NCBI RefSeq assembly: GCF_050948215.1
Contig: NC_135163.1
Location: 2,976,001 to 3,040,000 of the forward strand
Direction: 5' to 3'
Length of the DNA: 64,000 bases
Origin: Halictus rubicundus
Taxonomy: Eukaryota; Arthropoda; Insecta; Hymenoptera; Halictidae
The notes below the pieces were generated by a model. That model made no database searches. It saw only the letters and a list, made by a program, of their open reading frames with translations, and was not told where the DNA came from. Made by a program: the position numbers and the translations under genes. Below, in pieces: positions 33,512 through 44,846 of this stretch (position 1 is the first letter of the stretch; each line of letters starts with the position of its first letter).

Positions 33512-34450
33512 ATGGCGTCGTCCGTACCTTCCGAGGATCACATTCGTCATTGCATACTTTTTCATTTTCGTGCGGGATTTGATGCAACGGTTACAACAAA
33601 GAAAATTTGAGGTGTTTATGGAGATGTATTGAAGGTCAACAAGTGTCAACGTTGGTTCAGAAGGATTGCTGCTGGTGATTATGATCTCTCTGACATGCCT
33701 CGAAGTGGACGACCAGTTGAATTTGATAATCACACCCTAAAATTTCTAGTGGAAGCTGATCCAAAATTAAGTATACAAGAATTATCGAGAAGCCTTTGGT
33801 CCACATTGTCAACTGTACAAAGGCACCTACACGAAATGGGAAAGGCATATAGGCAGGGAACATGGGTACCGCATTAACACTAGGTTTACGGGACCCGTCA
33901 AAATGACGGGTTCTAATATTTTTAATTTACGATTATTGAGATTGCGAAGATTCATCTACGTGGAATTACTCGACAAACTTATTTCCTTAGGTATATATTA
34001 TTTAAGAAATTGCTGAAAACTTGGGTAGACACATTCTTCTTATTTTTATAAAGTCATGTAAAATACTCGCTTTTAATGCTCCGTGAACCTAGTGTTAATT
34101 ATCCTAGACCAACAAGAATATTCGTCGATCAATTTGCACTTCATTGCTATCCAGATTTCGTAGAGATCCATTTCTTAGCAGAATCGTTACCGGAGATGAA
34201 AAATGGATTCTTTATGATAACACAAAGCGTCCCAAGCAATGGCTCTCTGCAAATCAAACCGCAATATCAACCCCTAAACCTAGCTTATCACTTAGAAAGG
34301 TTTTATTGTGCACTTTGAGTTGTTGAAACCCGGAGAAACAGTTTTACTGCTGAGTTGTATTGTCAGCAATTACAACGGCTGTATTCAGAACTACTGAAAA
34401 AGAGTGCTAAGGGTTAATATATTGTACAATGCAGTTGCTCGTGCCGAATT
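33512..34450 (+). pseudogene. Mariner (SETMAR-like) transposase pseudogene
   Basis: The reading MASSVPSEDHIRHCILFHF begins the usual HTH domain. An in-frame TGA at 33608 replaces an expected Cys codon before GVYGDVLKVNKCQRWFRRI. The classic SDMPRSGRP motif follows at 33690-33716 and the frame runs to WVPH, where a MITE breaks it. After the MITE the frame resumes with the first DDD-type motif TGDEKWILYDN (34186-34220), then RPKQWLSANQT and later PGETV. Further stops and shifts follow, and the second catalytic HDN motif is not readable. The copy is dead by several independent lesions. Confidence 0.85.
33878..34094. mobile_element. TTAA-flanked MITE inserted in the mariner transposase
   Basis: Ends CACTAGGTTTACGG and (complement) CACTAGGTTCACGG lie between TTAA at 33874-33877 and TTAA at 34095-34098. 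The mariner frame stops at WVPH on one side and mariner sequence resumes on the other. Length is 217 bp. TTAA targeting suggests piggyBac-type mobilisation. A sister copy is at 56273-56469. Confidence 0.8.
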
Positions 34451-34470
34451 TTTCCCAAATTTTGTTGGAC

Positions 34471-36210
34471 ACCGTCAAAGGTGTTTGTGGATAAGGAGAC
34501 CGCAGAGTTCTTCATGTTGCACGGGTTTCACGGATTCGAGGAGCGAAACGGACGGAAAAGACATCGTTTTGTAGCGAGTTCCCGTCATCTCGTAGGATAG
34601 ATGACCGCGGCACGGTATCTCGACTCTATCTTCGGTTTTAATTACGGTGTTCGCGCCTGCTAAACAATTATCTCCGAACGTCGGCGAGAGCTGGTTCGGT
34701 TTGGTAGGCGCTCGCTCGCGCGCGCTCTCGCGAGTCTGTGTTCGTCTCTCCTTTTATTTCCATAGTGTGTGTAGGCACTACAACGCAGGGCCCCATCGCA
34801 TCGGTCGGCGAACGAAGAGGCAGACTCCGAGCTGACCGAGGGCCGCGTCTCGTGCAATTTTCACCGAGTGGGTGGATACCCATTATTTCGCATTACAGAC
34901 TCCTTACGGGGCACCGATCGCTCGGCCCCGAATCGCGGCCCATCGCGGCGGCGCGTTGCGCTGCGTTGCGTTGCGCTGCGCTGCGTTGCGTCACATTCGC
35001 ACATCTTTCGCCTGTTAACGCTTTCTCGCGCCGCAGCGCAGCGCACCGTAGCTCCAATCATCTGCGCGACGGAGAGGAAAGCCGACGGATTTCTGCGGCG
35101 ACCCGTAAACCTCCGTCCGTGAACTGTAATTTTGGAAGCTCCTTTTTCACGGAAACCGAGTCGTTTAACCGCTCGATTATCGGGCTGGGTAGACATCATG
35201 GCTGGTCTCTTCTTATCCCCGTATACCGATCTCTCCTTTAGTTACAGCGATTTCTCTATATATGTCGCCAAGACCTCGGTGATAAATGTCACGGAATTAC
35301 CGCGGGTCTCGTTGCAACGAATTCCTAAAAATTGACGAACAACGGAACCGCTTCTCCGCTTAAATATACAATAAGAAAAAGTTGGAATAATACTGAAACT
35401 ACAGCATGTTCGGAATAACTTTTTAGACAGAATCTATTCTATTGTAATAAGTGGGGAATTTGATGTTAGAGAGAGGCTGTAGCTTTTCAAAGATTTCTCA
35501 GACGCGAACCGTGCCAGGTTAAAAGAGGAGCGAGGGCGAAAGCAAGAAGAAACAGCTTCGAGGGTAGCGAAACCCCAATCTAACCAGGTGCGCCGAGCAC
35601 GGTGTGCGCCTGCCCCCCGGCCGTTCAAATGAACCGTGGGATTCCTTATGAAAATTAATTAACATATCGATCGGCGCCGGTGCGCACACCCAGTTAGTTC
35701 GCGGGCGAGCGTCCGCGTCGAAAAAGCGAGGTGAAACAGAGAAGCGAGTGGGAGTGGCGTTGGGAGGGAAAAATCGAAAACGAAAAATACAAAGCAACGT
35801 GCGAAAATGGAGCGTCGGCGCGGCGGGGAAGCGCGCGACAACGTCGGTGATGTAACGCGATCTTTAATCGCCGTATGAAATCAACGAAACGAGCATCGAC
35901 GCGCCGCGACGTTATGTTTCCGTGACACGAGGCGGACCGATTCCCGTAAAAGTCGAACCAGTCATTGTAATTAATTCACACCTACGAACGGTGTAAGGTA
36001 AATCTTCGTAATCGGTAGAAGGCGAACCGATCGAGACCGCGCGCGCGGTTGCAAGTTTCTCCGATGAAAATTGAACGGTGGGAGCGATTAATGGTCAAAC
36101 AAAACGCACCGGTACACTGTTGCTCAAAAGTTTCGAGACCCCCGTTAGTCAAATCTGCGTTACTATACAGGGTGGAACATTCACTTTCCTGACCATTTCC
36201 TTTTCACATA
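34471..36210. other. CpG-rich region without a recognised gene
   Basis: Two GC-rich blocks (about 34640-35190 and 35560-36060) have many CG dinucleotides and a GCGCTGCGTTGCGTT-type run at 34960-34990. Several ORFs overlap on both strands, a sign of composition rather than coding. A promoter or 5' UTR is possible. A partial TA-MITE copy is at 35242-35312. Confidence 0.4.
35242..35312. mobile_element. TA-flanked MITE family, partial copy
   Basis: The left third only: TACAGCGATTTCTCTATAT, then GATAAATGTCACGGAATTA, matching the subfamily at 40561 and 61295. It breaks off at ACCGCGGGT. Confidence 0.6.
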
Positions 36211-36424
36211 TACAGCGTTTTCTCGATATATGTCCACAACACGGGTCTACCCAGGGACATATATCGGCCAGAAGATATTCTTGAATACATTACCCAACGG
36301 AGAAAAGGACAGCGAAGCTCTAGAGACCTCGATTTGTGGCCCCTCACGGGGTATACGGCAGTGGGGATAGTTCAGTGACTTTTATCGCCTAGATATTTAG
36401 GACACATATCGAGAAAAGACTGTA
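36211..36424. mobile_element. TA-flanked MITE family (CAGTGTTTACTC ends), copy 1
   Basis: This 214-bp copy has ends TACAGCGTTTTCTCGATAT and the complement TACAGTCTTTTCTCGATAT. The family interior includes GGGACATATATCGGCCAG and GCCCCTCACGGGGTATAC. Family copies are also at 35242-35312 (partial), 38985-39168 (left end lost), 40561, 55332, 57806, 61295 and 63429. Confidence 0.78.
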
Positions 36425-36935
36425 AGGGAAAAAAGACATTTCTAAGTGACTCCAGTTTCCGGCAACAGGCGCAGAAAATTTCTATTCTGCATAAAGATCC
36501 GCGGTCATTGAAGTATCGACAATTTCTCGATAATCGGAAATTTATTGTTGCGATGCTTTTTCGGTGCACTGTATGTGCGAGGAGAGGAGCAAGAAGAATC
36601 GGCGTCCCACGATTCGATCTCGTTCACATTGTTTATCGCGTTTCGTGCTAGCACCGCGGGGACAAATATGTCGGGCATGCTCGTCCACGATTAGGAAGGA
36701 CGTCTCGGATAATATAATAACGGGAGGAAAAAAAGAGAGGCATGTAGATATAAAAATAAATAGTCGGGGAACGGAGAACCCGACGTGCCACACGCAGAGA
36801 CCACGCGAGACGTGTTTATAGTAATGAGCCTTGTCGTTATTTGTCCAGCGAAAGGGATTTATCGAGATACCTCGTGAGATCTTGTTGCTCGATCTTCTTC
36901 TTCTTCTTCTTCTTCTTCTTCTTCTTCTACGTCGC

Positions 36936-36966
<31 letters not shown>

Positions 36967-37552
36967 CTCGTAGTCACGGTTCTCTTCCCTTCTATCTCCT
37001 CCTCGCTTCCTCCCGACGTCTCCTTATTTTCTGCTTCGTCCCTTGGCTTTCTTTCCCCCGGGGCCGACTGATGGCCATTCAATTCTTCCTGTCGCGAGTT
37101 TCACAAGGCGATTCAGTAATATGAAAGGTTCGATGTCGCCGCCAGTTACTCGCGTTTAAAAATCGTCGGGACGCGCGGAATTTCGTCCGGGGAATTCCCG
37201 ACGTAACAGAAACACGGTTGTAAAGATATGGTTTTCCACCGGTGAGAAAGTTATGGCAGTTCCTTTGACTGGCGTCCCGACGATCCTGGCCAATTTTAGT
37301 GCACCGTATGTACACTCGGCCCGAAGACATTCGAATTATTTTCCAAGCGTGCTCCGTAAGGCAGACTCTTCGGGTTGGGTCCGGCTCGAGGGACGAGTTT
37401 TTAATCGACGTTCTCCTTTGTTTATGGAATATCGGAGTTGTTTAACCCTTGTGCGGCCAAGCGAGTACCTAGGTTTCCATTTCTTCGTTTATGGTCTTCG
37501 GAAAAAGTAAGTGACGGTTTTAAAAATGAAAAATTTTAGTGCTATGCCTATT
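36425..37552. other. Spacer with simple repeats
   Basis: A (TTC)n run at 36894-36927 passes into CGTCGTCGCC-type trinucleotides to about 36970, producing artificial poly-Phe, poly-Leu and poly-Arg frames. No gene is supported. Confidence 0.55.
36894..36970. repeat. Trinucleotide microsatellite (TTC)n and (CGT)n
   Basis: About eleven TTC units are followed by about a dozen CGT/CGC units. Confidence 0.9.
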
Positions 37553-37692
37553 GTAGCGTTGGAATAGTCGCGCTCTGATTGTTTTTTTTTTTTTTCGTTA
37601 ATTACTCCTTAAGGAAGCAGTGGAGAACATTTTCGCAAAAGTTACTTCAAATCTCTTTTCAAGGAAGTACATAATTTTTGGGCCGTCCTGTA
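37553..37692. mobile_element. Fold-back element family (GGGTGTCCC ends), right half
   Basis: GTCGCGCTCTGATTG, GTTAATTACTCCTTAA, GAGAACATTTTCGCAAAAG and the terminal CCGTCCTGTATA match the right halves of the elements at 53066 and 57353. The left half is lost. Confidence 0.65.
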
Positions 37693-37999
37693 TAATACAT
37701 GTAAAACTTTATTTCTCCAGTAGTTTCCAACAATTTCTCACGGATCTATCCGGTGATATTGAGAAAGAATAACATCAATGAGAAAAATAAACCGCGATAT
37801 CGCATAAATCAATGGAAACTCATGCTTCGTCGTTGCTGTTGCAGAAATAATAAAGTGCGACGTCCCATTTTCGTGGATCCTAAGTATCACCCGGGCCCGA
37901 GAGACACAAATCATCGGAATCGTCACGCATTAAGAGCGTATTACAGTGATTGGAAAGTGATAACCGTAATAACCACGGCGAGCCGTAGTCAGTATGCGT

Positions 38000-38052
38000 G
38001 TGTAAGAGCGCGCGCGCGCGCGCATGTGTGTGTGCGCGTGTGTTGGTGTGCC
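38000..38052. repeat. CG/TG dinucleotide run
   Basis: GCGCGCGCGCGCATGTGTGT and neighbours form an alternating purine-pyrimidine tract. Confidence 0.8.
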
Positions 38053-38984
38053 GGTCGAGGAGGCGTCGACCGATCAGGGAATCAGCTTTAAATCGCCGAT
38101 AATTTCTTTCTCCATCCTCGTCTGTCGACCGAGGGACGTGCTTTGGGTATCGAGTACCAGGTACCGGGTGATCGGCTCGTAAAATTTTGTGACATCCAAA
38201 TTATCCGAATGCAAATCGTACGTCCCTGCCTCCTAACCAACGGTAATTATTAGATATTTGCCTTGTACTCGGCAACATTGTCGAAGGACCTTCCATGTAC
38301 GAAAAAATTGGCTCGGCAATTTGGTCCGGAATATATCCAAAAAATACCACATTTTTTACGGAGATCAAATACTGTTTATTCGTTTTACGGTTTCTCGTTA
38401 AAAAGGCTACATGCGCGAAAATATTTCGTCCTTTCGAAAAGACGGTTTTGGCATAGTTGTTATCACCGTTGATCGCACGCTCGGCGATCATAGAAATTGC
38501 GCAAACTCAAAGCGTATTAATGCATAAAATAGAAAAAGAACCGGAGAAGTTGAGATTTAGGATGTTAATTACTTTTTTAGTTTTCTCATATTTTAATAAG
38601 CAGTGCAGTTTATCTATCACTGCCGAAATTGATATGTCAGTATAAAAAGATATGGGTGACGTGGCAGTCATCTCTTCTTTGTCGGCGAAAAGTATTTGTA
38701 ATCATTTATGTTGATTTAAGAAAAAATATATTCTACAGTGGATTCAAAAAGTTTTTGGAAACTTCCGAATTCTGTATTGATTGACTATACTTAAACTGGG
38801 ATAATGTACAAACCACATTTTCAAAATTTTCGCTACAAGCCCGAATAACAAAGTTGTAAACAGCAACTTTTTGAATTGCTTTCTTAGTCAGATTAGACTC
38901 ATTTTTCCAAAATTTTCAGCGCACATCGTCTAGTAAAGTGATCCATCGAGCACAGCAGAAAAACTGGGCTCAGTTTTGTTAACA

Positions 38985-39168
38985 GTGGACAAGCCAGGGA
39001 CATATATCGGCCAGGAGATACTATTCTTTGATACACTGTCGAACGGAGAAAAGGACTGCTAGAGGCTTCGGTTCATGGCCCCTCACAGACTATACCTCGC
39101 GGCAGTGGGGATAATTCCAGGACTTTTATCGGCTAGGCATTTGGGACATACATAGAGTAAACACTGTA
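38985..39168. mobile_element. TA-flanked MITE family, 5'-truncated copy
   Basis: The right end GAGTAAACACTGTA is intact at 39155-39168 and the interior GGGACATATATCGGCCAGG is clear. The left inverted end is degraded. A separate TTAA element begins nine bases downstream. Confidence 0.7.
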
Positions 39169-39180
39169 CACAGTACTTAA

Positions 39181-39552
39181 GGGGGCCGGCAGGCATTTGG
39201 CCTTGACTGTCACGCTATGTTATCCTGTGCCTTTTTTTCTAGACATTTTACGTCTTAAATAAGTAAGTAATTAATTAAAAATGCATACCACCGTGTTTGT
39301 ACATGTCTTTGCTACGTCTGTATAGAGTTTGTGACGTCATACTTGCTTCAGAATTCGAATTTTCTGCCGAATATTACAAATTACTCCACGATGAGGTAGA
39401 AATTCGAAATTTGGGCTCCATACAGACGTAGATTGGACTTTTAGGAAACACAATTGACCACTTCTAAACTGCTCATTGCAATATTGAAGCGGCAGTTTGT
39501 CTAGATTTTGACCCTTGCATACGTATATGGATTTCAAACCATGCCGGCCCCC
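39181..39552. mobile_element. TTAA-flanked MITE, 372 bp, Kolobok/T2-like ends
   Basis: TTAA at 39177-39180 and 39553-39556 flank inverted ends GGGGGCCGGCA. The left end continues to GGCCTTGA, the word found at the same place in the 4.3-kb element at 16680, which suggests one mobilising enzyme. The interior is AT-rich and non-coding. Confidence 0.72.
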
Positions 39553-40560
39553 TTAAGGGTTAATCGTGCTCAGGGACACTCACCTATTGGCTTCCGAGCC
39601 CTCGAAATAAGGAAAGAAGGAAAATCAAAATATCCCGCAGTCGAACGATATCTTTTCACCTGTGGGACTTCCGGCTGTGCCCCGGTACAAATCACCGGAA
39701 TTGTCGCACATTACGAGCGTATTACAGTGATTCGCCCGTCGAGATAGCCTTAATAACGAGGCAACAAAGTACATGTGTATAGGGGGGCAGGGCGGGGAGG
39801 CGTCGACCGTCCAGAAAATCATCTTTAAACCGCCGATAATTTCTTCGTTCGTCCTTTCTCTCGCCCTCCGGGTGGATGATGGCTGGGGGTTGATGTCGGA
39901 GGGATGGGGCAGCGAGCAGATCAGCCTTTTGCGCGAGTCGAGAGGAGAGGAGAGGAGAGGAGAGACGAAGGAGGATCGGGGGAGAAAGGTGCTCGTAAGT
40001 ATATCGCAGGCACGAGGGTCACGAGCGGCTCGTTCGGGGCCCCGGTTACGGTGTGATCTTATTATACCGCAAACCGATGATGACCGTGTTTAGGTGTTGG
40101 CTTGCCAGATTTAAGAATACACCGGGGCCCCTTCTGCATCGACGATTATGGTAACGAGGCCTCTTTAGTCACGTTGACGTACACCTTATTCGCGCGTTCC
40201 CTGTTTCACGGGCGCTATCTTATACGCCGCTTTTACACGGAGCCACGGCTATAACGCCGCGTACATACCGGTTCCGAGTGGTTTATCCGGTGCCTCCTTA
40301 TTGAAACTTTGTGGTTACCACGATGGCGGCTGCTCGCCTCGGGAACTGTCAAAAAGCGTTAGACGCAACTGTGTCCGCGAGCGACCGTCGCGTCGCGTCC
40401 CCCGGTCGCCGAGAACGGTCCTAGGAGATTCGGAGAAAGAGGATCTCACAGTGTAGATTCACCCCTAGAACGCATTGCTCTTCTTGCAACACCGTGTGTA
40501 AATGTTTCTCCCTTTTTGTAACCGTTTCATAAGTACGTGTACAGTGAAATGCAGTTATAA

Positions 40561-40754
40561 TACAGTGATTTCTCTATATGTGTCGCCGAGGCCTGGATGA
40601 TAAACGTCGCGGAATTATCCCCACTACCGCGGGGTATACCCCGTGAGGGGCCACGAAGTTCGAGAGGCCTCGGACACCGAGGAGTGTAGACATAACACGA
40701 CTCCTGGACGCTGGCAAGACCCGTGTGTTTGACATATATCGAGAATTCATTGTA
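40561..40754. mobile_element. TA-flanked MITE family, copy (subfamily b)
   Basis: Starts TACAGTGATTTCTCTATAT and ends GAATTCATTGTA. The interior has GTCGCGGAATTATCCCCAC, CCCCGTGAGGGGCC and ACATATATCGAGAATTC. The copy at 61295 shares these variants. Confidence 0.75.
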
Positions 40755-43100
40755 ATTGGGGACGTCAATTGACGACTACTACTTTCCCCTTCCACTGAGC
40801 GCCATTATCGTGAGGCAACCAAGACGCGAGATACAGGCGAACGCGACTAAGGTGCGCGTTGCATGAAAGAGAGGTGGGGGAAGCAGGCGTTTGAGGGGCC
40901 CCTACCGAGCTCGTACTGCGATACGAGAACTGATTCTAGAACCGTTTAGAAACCGATACAGAACCGAAAAAATGGAATTCATTCAAGAACCGAGAATTAG
41001 AAATGAGAATTTTTTAAACTAATACGATTCAGGTGATGCACATGCATCCAATGATGTTGATACTTTCCCTGCAGCCAGTTATCCAAACTGAAGACACAAA
41101 TTAAGTTGTAATTCTCAGAAGTTTCTTTAATATATCGACAAATGTAGAACGTGTTAATGTAGTACAAAATACAGTGCAGTGGTCACATTTGATCGAAAAC
41201 AGAATATTTCGGAGGAATTCTGTAAATTAATATACAATCATGTTTCCAGAAATGAAATTTCATATTTCAAGAAAATTACGTGCATGTTATTGAAAATATT
41301 ATGACACACTCAATGTTAGCCATGATATAAGAATTTATAACACCATATTTTCATTTGCCAAATGGAACTAACTTCACAATAATCAATTATTACATGTCGT
41401 GTATTGTACGATATAAAAGTGCTTTCGAAAAATTAGTTTTAGTTAGCATCCGAGTGGCCCAAATATTGTTGAATGTAATTAATGTTCTCTATTAAATAGT
41501 GGATGAGACTGAAAGTAATTATGCAACAGAATAATTTGAACTAAATTAGACTTTTCAAGCTTTGAAATGAGTCCAGGATTATGGCTGTGCTATTTGTTTT
41601 TTCGAAATTATCACAATTTAGATATCGACAGATTTTCTTCGGGATTCAAATTTCGATTTCGAACAATGGATGGACCGACCACTGTCGATGTCTTCGAGAC
41701 TGCACTGTAGATAATCGGTTCGATGTATAGTGGTGCAGTTGATTCGATCGTTGTCGGAGAAGGGGTCGCGTGTACATTCGAGCGTTCGGATAAATTAAAA
41801 AAAATTGATTTGCACGGAAATCAGACTCTATGCAAAGGGGCATACTAGTGGCTTCGCGAAAACGGGGGAGCTTTCGTACCTAATTATCGGTGCAACCAGA
41901 CCTAGCCAACAGAAACTAGACTAAATTGAATTAGGTATCCTCTGTACAGTGATCAATGTAATTGTATAAGTGGTGTTCACCACGAAAAAAACGATTCCAT
42001 TGCGCAAATTCAGAAACCACTAAATATTAATGATTCCTTTGTATAATGAAAAATTGTTTGTTATTTCCTCTGTCCATTCTCGCCCGAAATCACTATGATC
42101 TCTCCAAATTTTAAATTACATCAATAGTCAAATTTATTGAAATTATTAGAGAAAGGTGGGTGCTTTCACTAAACATAACATAAATATTGTGCATGGTATT
42201 GAATTATTCTATAATTTTACTGACACTCATTGGCATTAATTTCTCTTAAATCAAAATGAAATTCTATTTTTTGTTATTGATATTTAGCAATTAGAGCAAA
42301 AATGTACAAGACAAATATCAATTATTAACAGACAAAGAAGTTCTAATCAACACAGCTGTGATAGGAATCGGAAGATAAGGGATCCTTTTTGCTGTAAAAG
42401 ATTTTTTGTTACATTATGTTCGACTGGTAAAAATTGGCGAAAGAAAAAATACATTTTCATCGTCTTACGACCGACTTCGAAAATTTTTGCATAAAGATCT
42501 GCAGTCGTGTCTAGTGATTAGATGCTATCTTAGTTAATTAAATTTATGAACAAGAAGAATATTACTCGTAAAACAGGTTTGAGTGTATGCACTTATTCAC
42601 GACGAGAGTCAGGACACAACTACAGTAATGAGATGTATTTATAGGATACAGCATAGTGCCACATAAATCAGGTAGAGCGACTTAACTGCTCTCCTACCAA
42701 CCAAATTATAAATGATTTAAATGATAGAGATAAATGAATAAAATTTCCATAATTGATAGAAGAGTGTCTCTTTAACATTTTGATAGCGATGGCTAGTCTG
42801 TTTCTTGTGTCACTTTCCCCACAAGGATGCTATAGCTCCGTAGGAAGCTATAACTGCGTTATAATGTGTCCCAGTTACTAAAAATTTTCGTGAAAAAACA
42901 AAATAGTAAACGTTGACTTTTGCAACCCTTTCGTCTGGGTCTGGAAAATTTAAACAATTGTAGACTCAAAGAAGTTATGCACGCTGACAATGTCATCGAA
43001 ACTGGTGAATTTGTTTATAAGTTATACACGGTTAAAAGTGATGCAAATTTCCGTTTTTCACCATTTTCGGCCTTCACCGTGTTTGCGAAATGTTCAGAGT
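40755..43100. other. AT-rich spacer without recognised features
   Basis: No gene, repeat array or transposon end could be supported between the MITE at 40561 and about 43.1 kb. Confidence 0.5.
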
Positions 43101-43144
43101 GTATATAACTCATTCGAGTGTGTAAAACACATTTCTTAAATTTT

Positions 43145-43420
43145 CAATACAGGTCAAATATGTTTCCCGTTGCAGGTGCTCTCGAGTGAACTTGAATGAC
43201 CTTCATAATAGGTCATTGTATTCGTCTTGGAAGGTTCTGTCAAAGTATAAATAACGAACCATATCATTCCATTAAAAAGAACATTATTGTTCGAGCAAGA
43301 GCTCAGAAAATATGACCTTGAGATGACCTTCACCTTCTTTTTTGGATTTTCCTTAATAAATGGGCCCAGTTTTCGCACCAAGGTCTTCAATTTTTGGTAC
43401 CCAGCTAATAAGTCACATCG
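43145..43420 (-). repeat. Dispersed repeat with AAGGTCATNTCAAGGTCAT motif
   Basis: On the minus strand, GTGAAGGTCATCTCAAGGTC and an ATATTTTCTGAGCTCTTGC stretch followed by AATAATGTT parallel the plus strand at 54194-54260 (GAAGGTCATTTCGAGGTCAT, ATATTTTCCGAGATC, GTAATGTT). It is a dispersed transposon-derived repeat with ends unknown. Confidence 0.5.
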
Positions 43421-44164
43421 GCGATGATTGATAAAGCGTGTCAGAGGGAATAACACACGTAAATAAAAGAACAAAGACGGTTTTTTCCTGGCACCGTGTT
43501 AAAGGAAATAGTCCGTGTAAAAAGTGGGAAGACAGATATTTTCTTCCACCGTGTTATTTCAAAATCGTGCTAAAAAAAAGGCCGCGCGAAAGAAGAGTTA
43601 GGGTGTCTATCGAACAGTTTTTTTATTGTCGTACTTTGACGAGTCGCCGCGTGTGTCGTTGTTGATTCGCACGTGACCTGGAATCCACCAATCAGCGAGA
43701 GGTGCATAGCGCAGCTCGGTATCCTGAGATTTCTCACGAATTGTCCAGGCACCAGTTGCCGTGGGGTTGGCGTCGACGAGGGTGGAGGAGGCGTCGGACG
43801 TTGTTGCCGGTACGCGCAGACGCGTTAATGGCCGCGAGAGCCGAGGCTTCGATGTCATTTCTTGTTTGCGATGTGTTGTTGCCGGTATGAGATATATCCG
43901 GCCTAATGACAGGCCACGTCGCGCCGCCGTATGCGAACCTCGTACCCTCCAGCGGTTCTTTCTATCCCGAACACCGGCGAATCTTCCTTTTCCGTAGCCA
44001 CGACGACGCGCGGCGACGCGATGCTTCGCCCTTCTCCTCCACCGCCATTTTTCTTCCCCGCAGAACCTATCGAAGGAACCGAAAAATTCCAATTTTTTCA
44101 AAACCTTGCAGATTTCTAGGGGACCTCCATATCTGGCAATTTTTTTTCTCCGAATAAATTCGGT

Positions 44165-44846
44165 TCCCGAGGGCTTCAAGGTAGATAGGTGTTACTTCCC
44201 TATACTGTACCTTTAAAAATATAGTCCACAAAAAAATGGTTAAAATTGTTTTTTATGGTTTATAACAAAATTTTGTATCCCCCATCATTATTATAGTAAA
44301 ATAGTTTGAATTCCCTGTCATGGCTCTCAGAATAATTTCAGTTCCTCAGGGCGGAACACACCTTCAAGATAGACAGGTTACTTCCGTGTACTGTATCTTT
44401 AAAAATATAGTCCACAAAAAAATGGTTAAAATTGTTTTTTATGGTTTATAACAAAATATTTTATCTCCCATCATTATTATAGTAAAATAGTTTGAATTCC
44501 CTGTCACGGCTCTCAGAATAATTTCAGTTCCTCAGGGCGGAACACACCTTCAAGATAGACAGGTTACTTCCGTGTACTGTATCTCTAAAAATATAGTCCA
44601 CAAAAAAATGGTTAAAATGGTTTTTTACGGTTTATAACAAAATATTTTATCCCCCATCATTATTATAGTAAAAAAGTTTGAATTTCCTGTCATGGCTCTC
44701 AGAATAATTTCAAGGTAGACAGGTTACTTCCGTGTACTGTATCTTTAAAAATATAGTCCACAAAAAAGAATGGTTAAAATTGTTTTTTACGGTTCATAAC
44801 AAAATATTTTATCCCCCATCATTATTGCAGTAAAAGAGTTTGAATG
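44165..44846. repeat. Satellite-like tandem repeat, 186-189-bp unit, about 3.7 copies
   Basis: CAAGGTAGATAGGTGTTAC-type starts occur at 44176, 44365, 44551 and 44711. Shared words include ATATAGTCCACAAAAAA, GTTTATAACAAAAT, CCCATCATTATTATAG and CTGTCATGGCTCTCAGAAT. The third unit is shortened to 160 bp by loss of the CAGTTCCTCAGGGCGG segment. Confidence 0.92.

Larger units (their letters stand above)
33345..34470 (+). mobile_element. Mariner element, degraded and interrupted
   Basis: The left end near 33347 (TTAGGGGTACCCGTAAGTAA) has the look of a mariner inverted repeat. A transposase relic follows and is interrupted by a TTAA MITE at 33874-34098. The right part decays after the KPGETV/ELYCQQLQRLYSELLKK segment, and the right inverted repeat was not found. 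Confidence 0.75.

Noticed and set aside
36831..37124. Poly-Leu/poly-Arg ORF
   Set aside because: Created by the TTC/CGT microsatellite.
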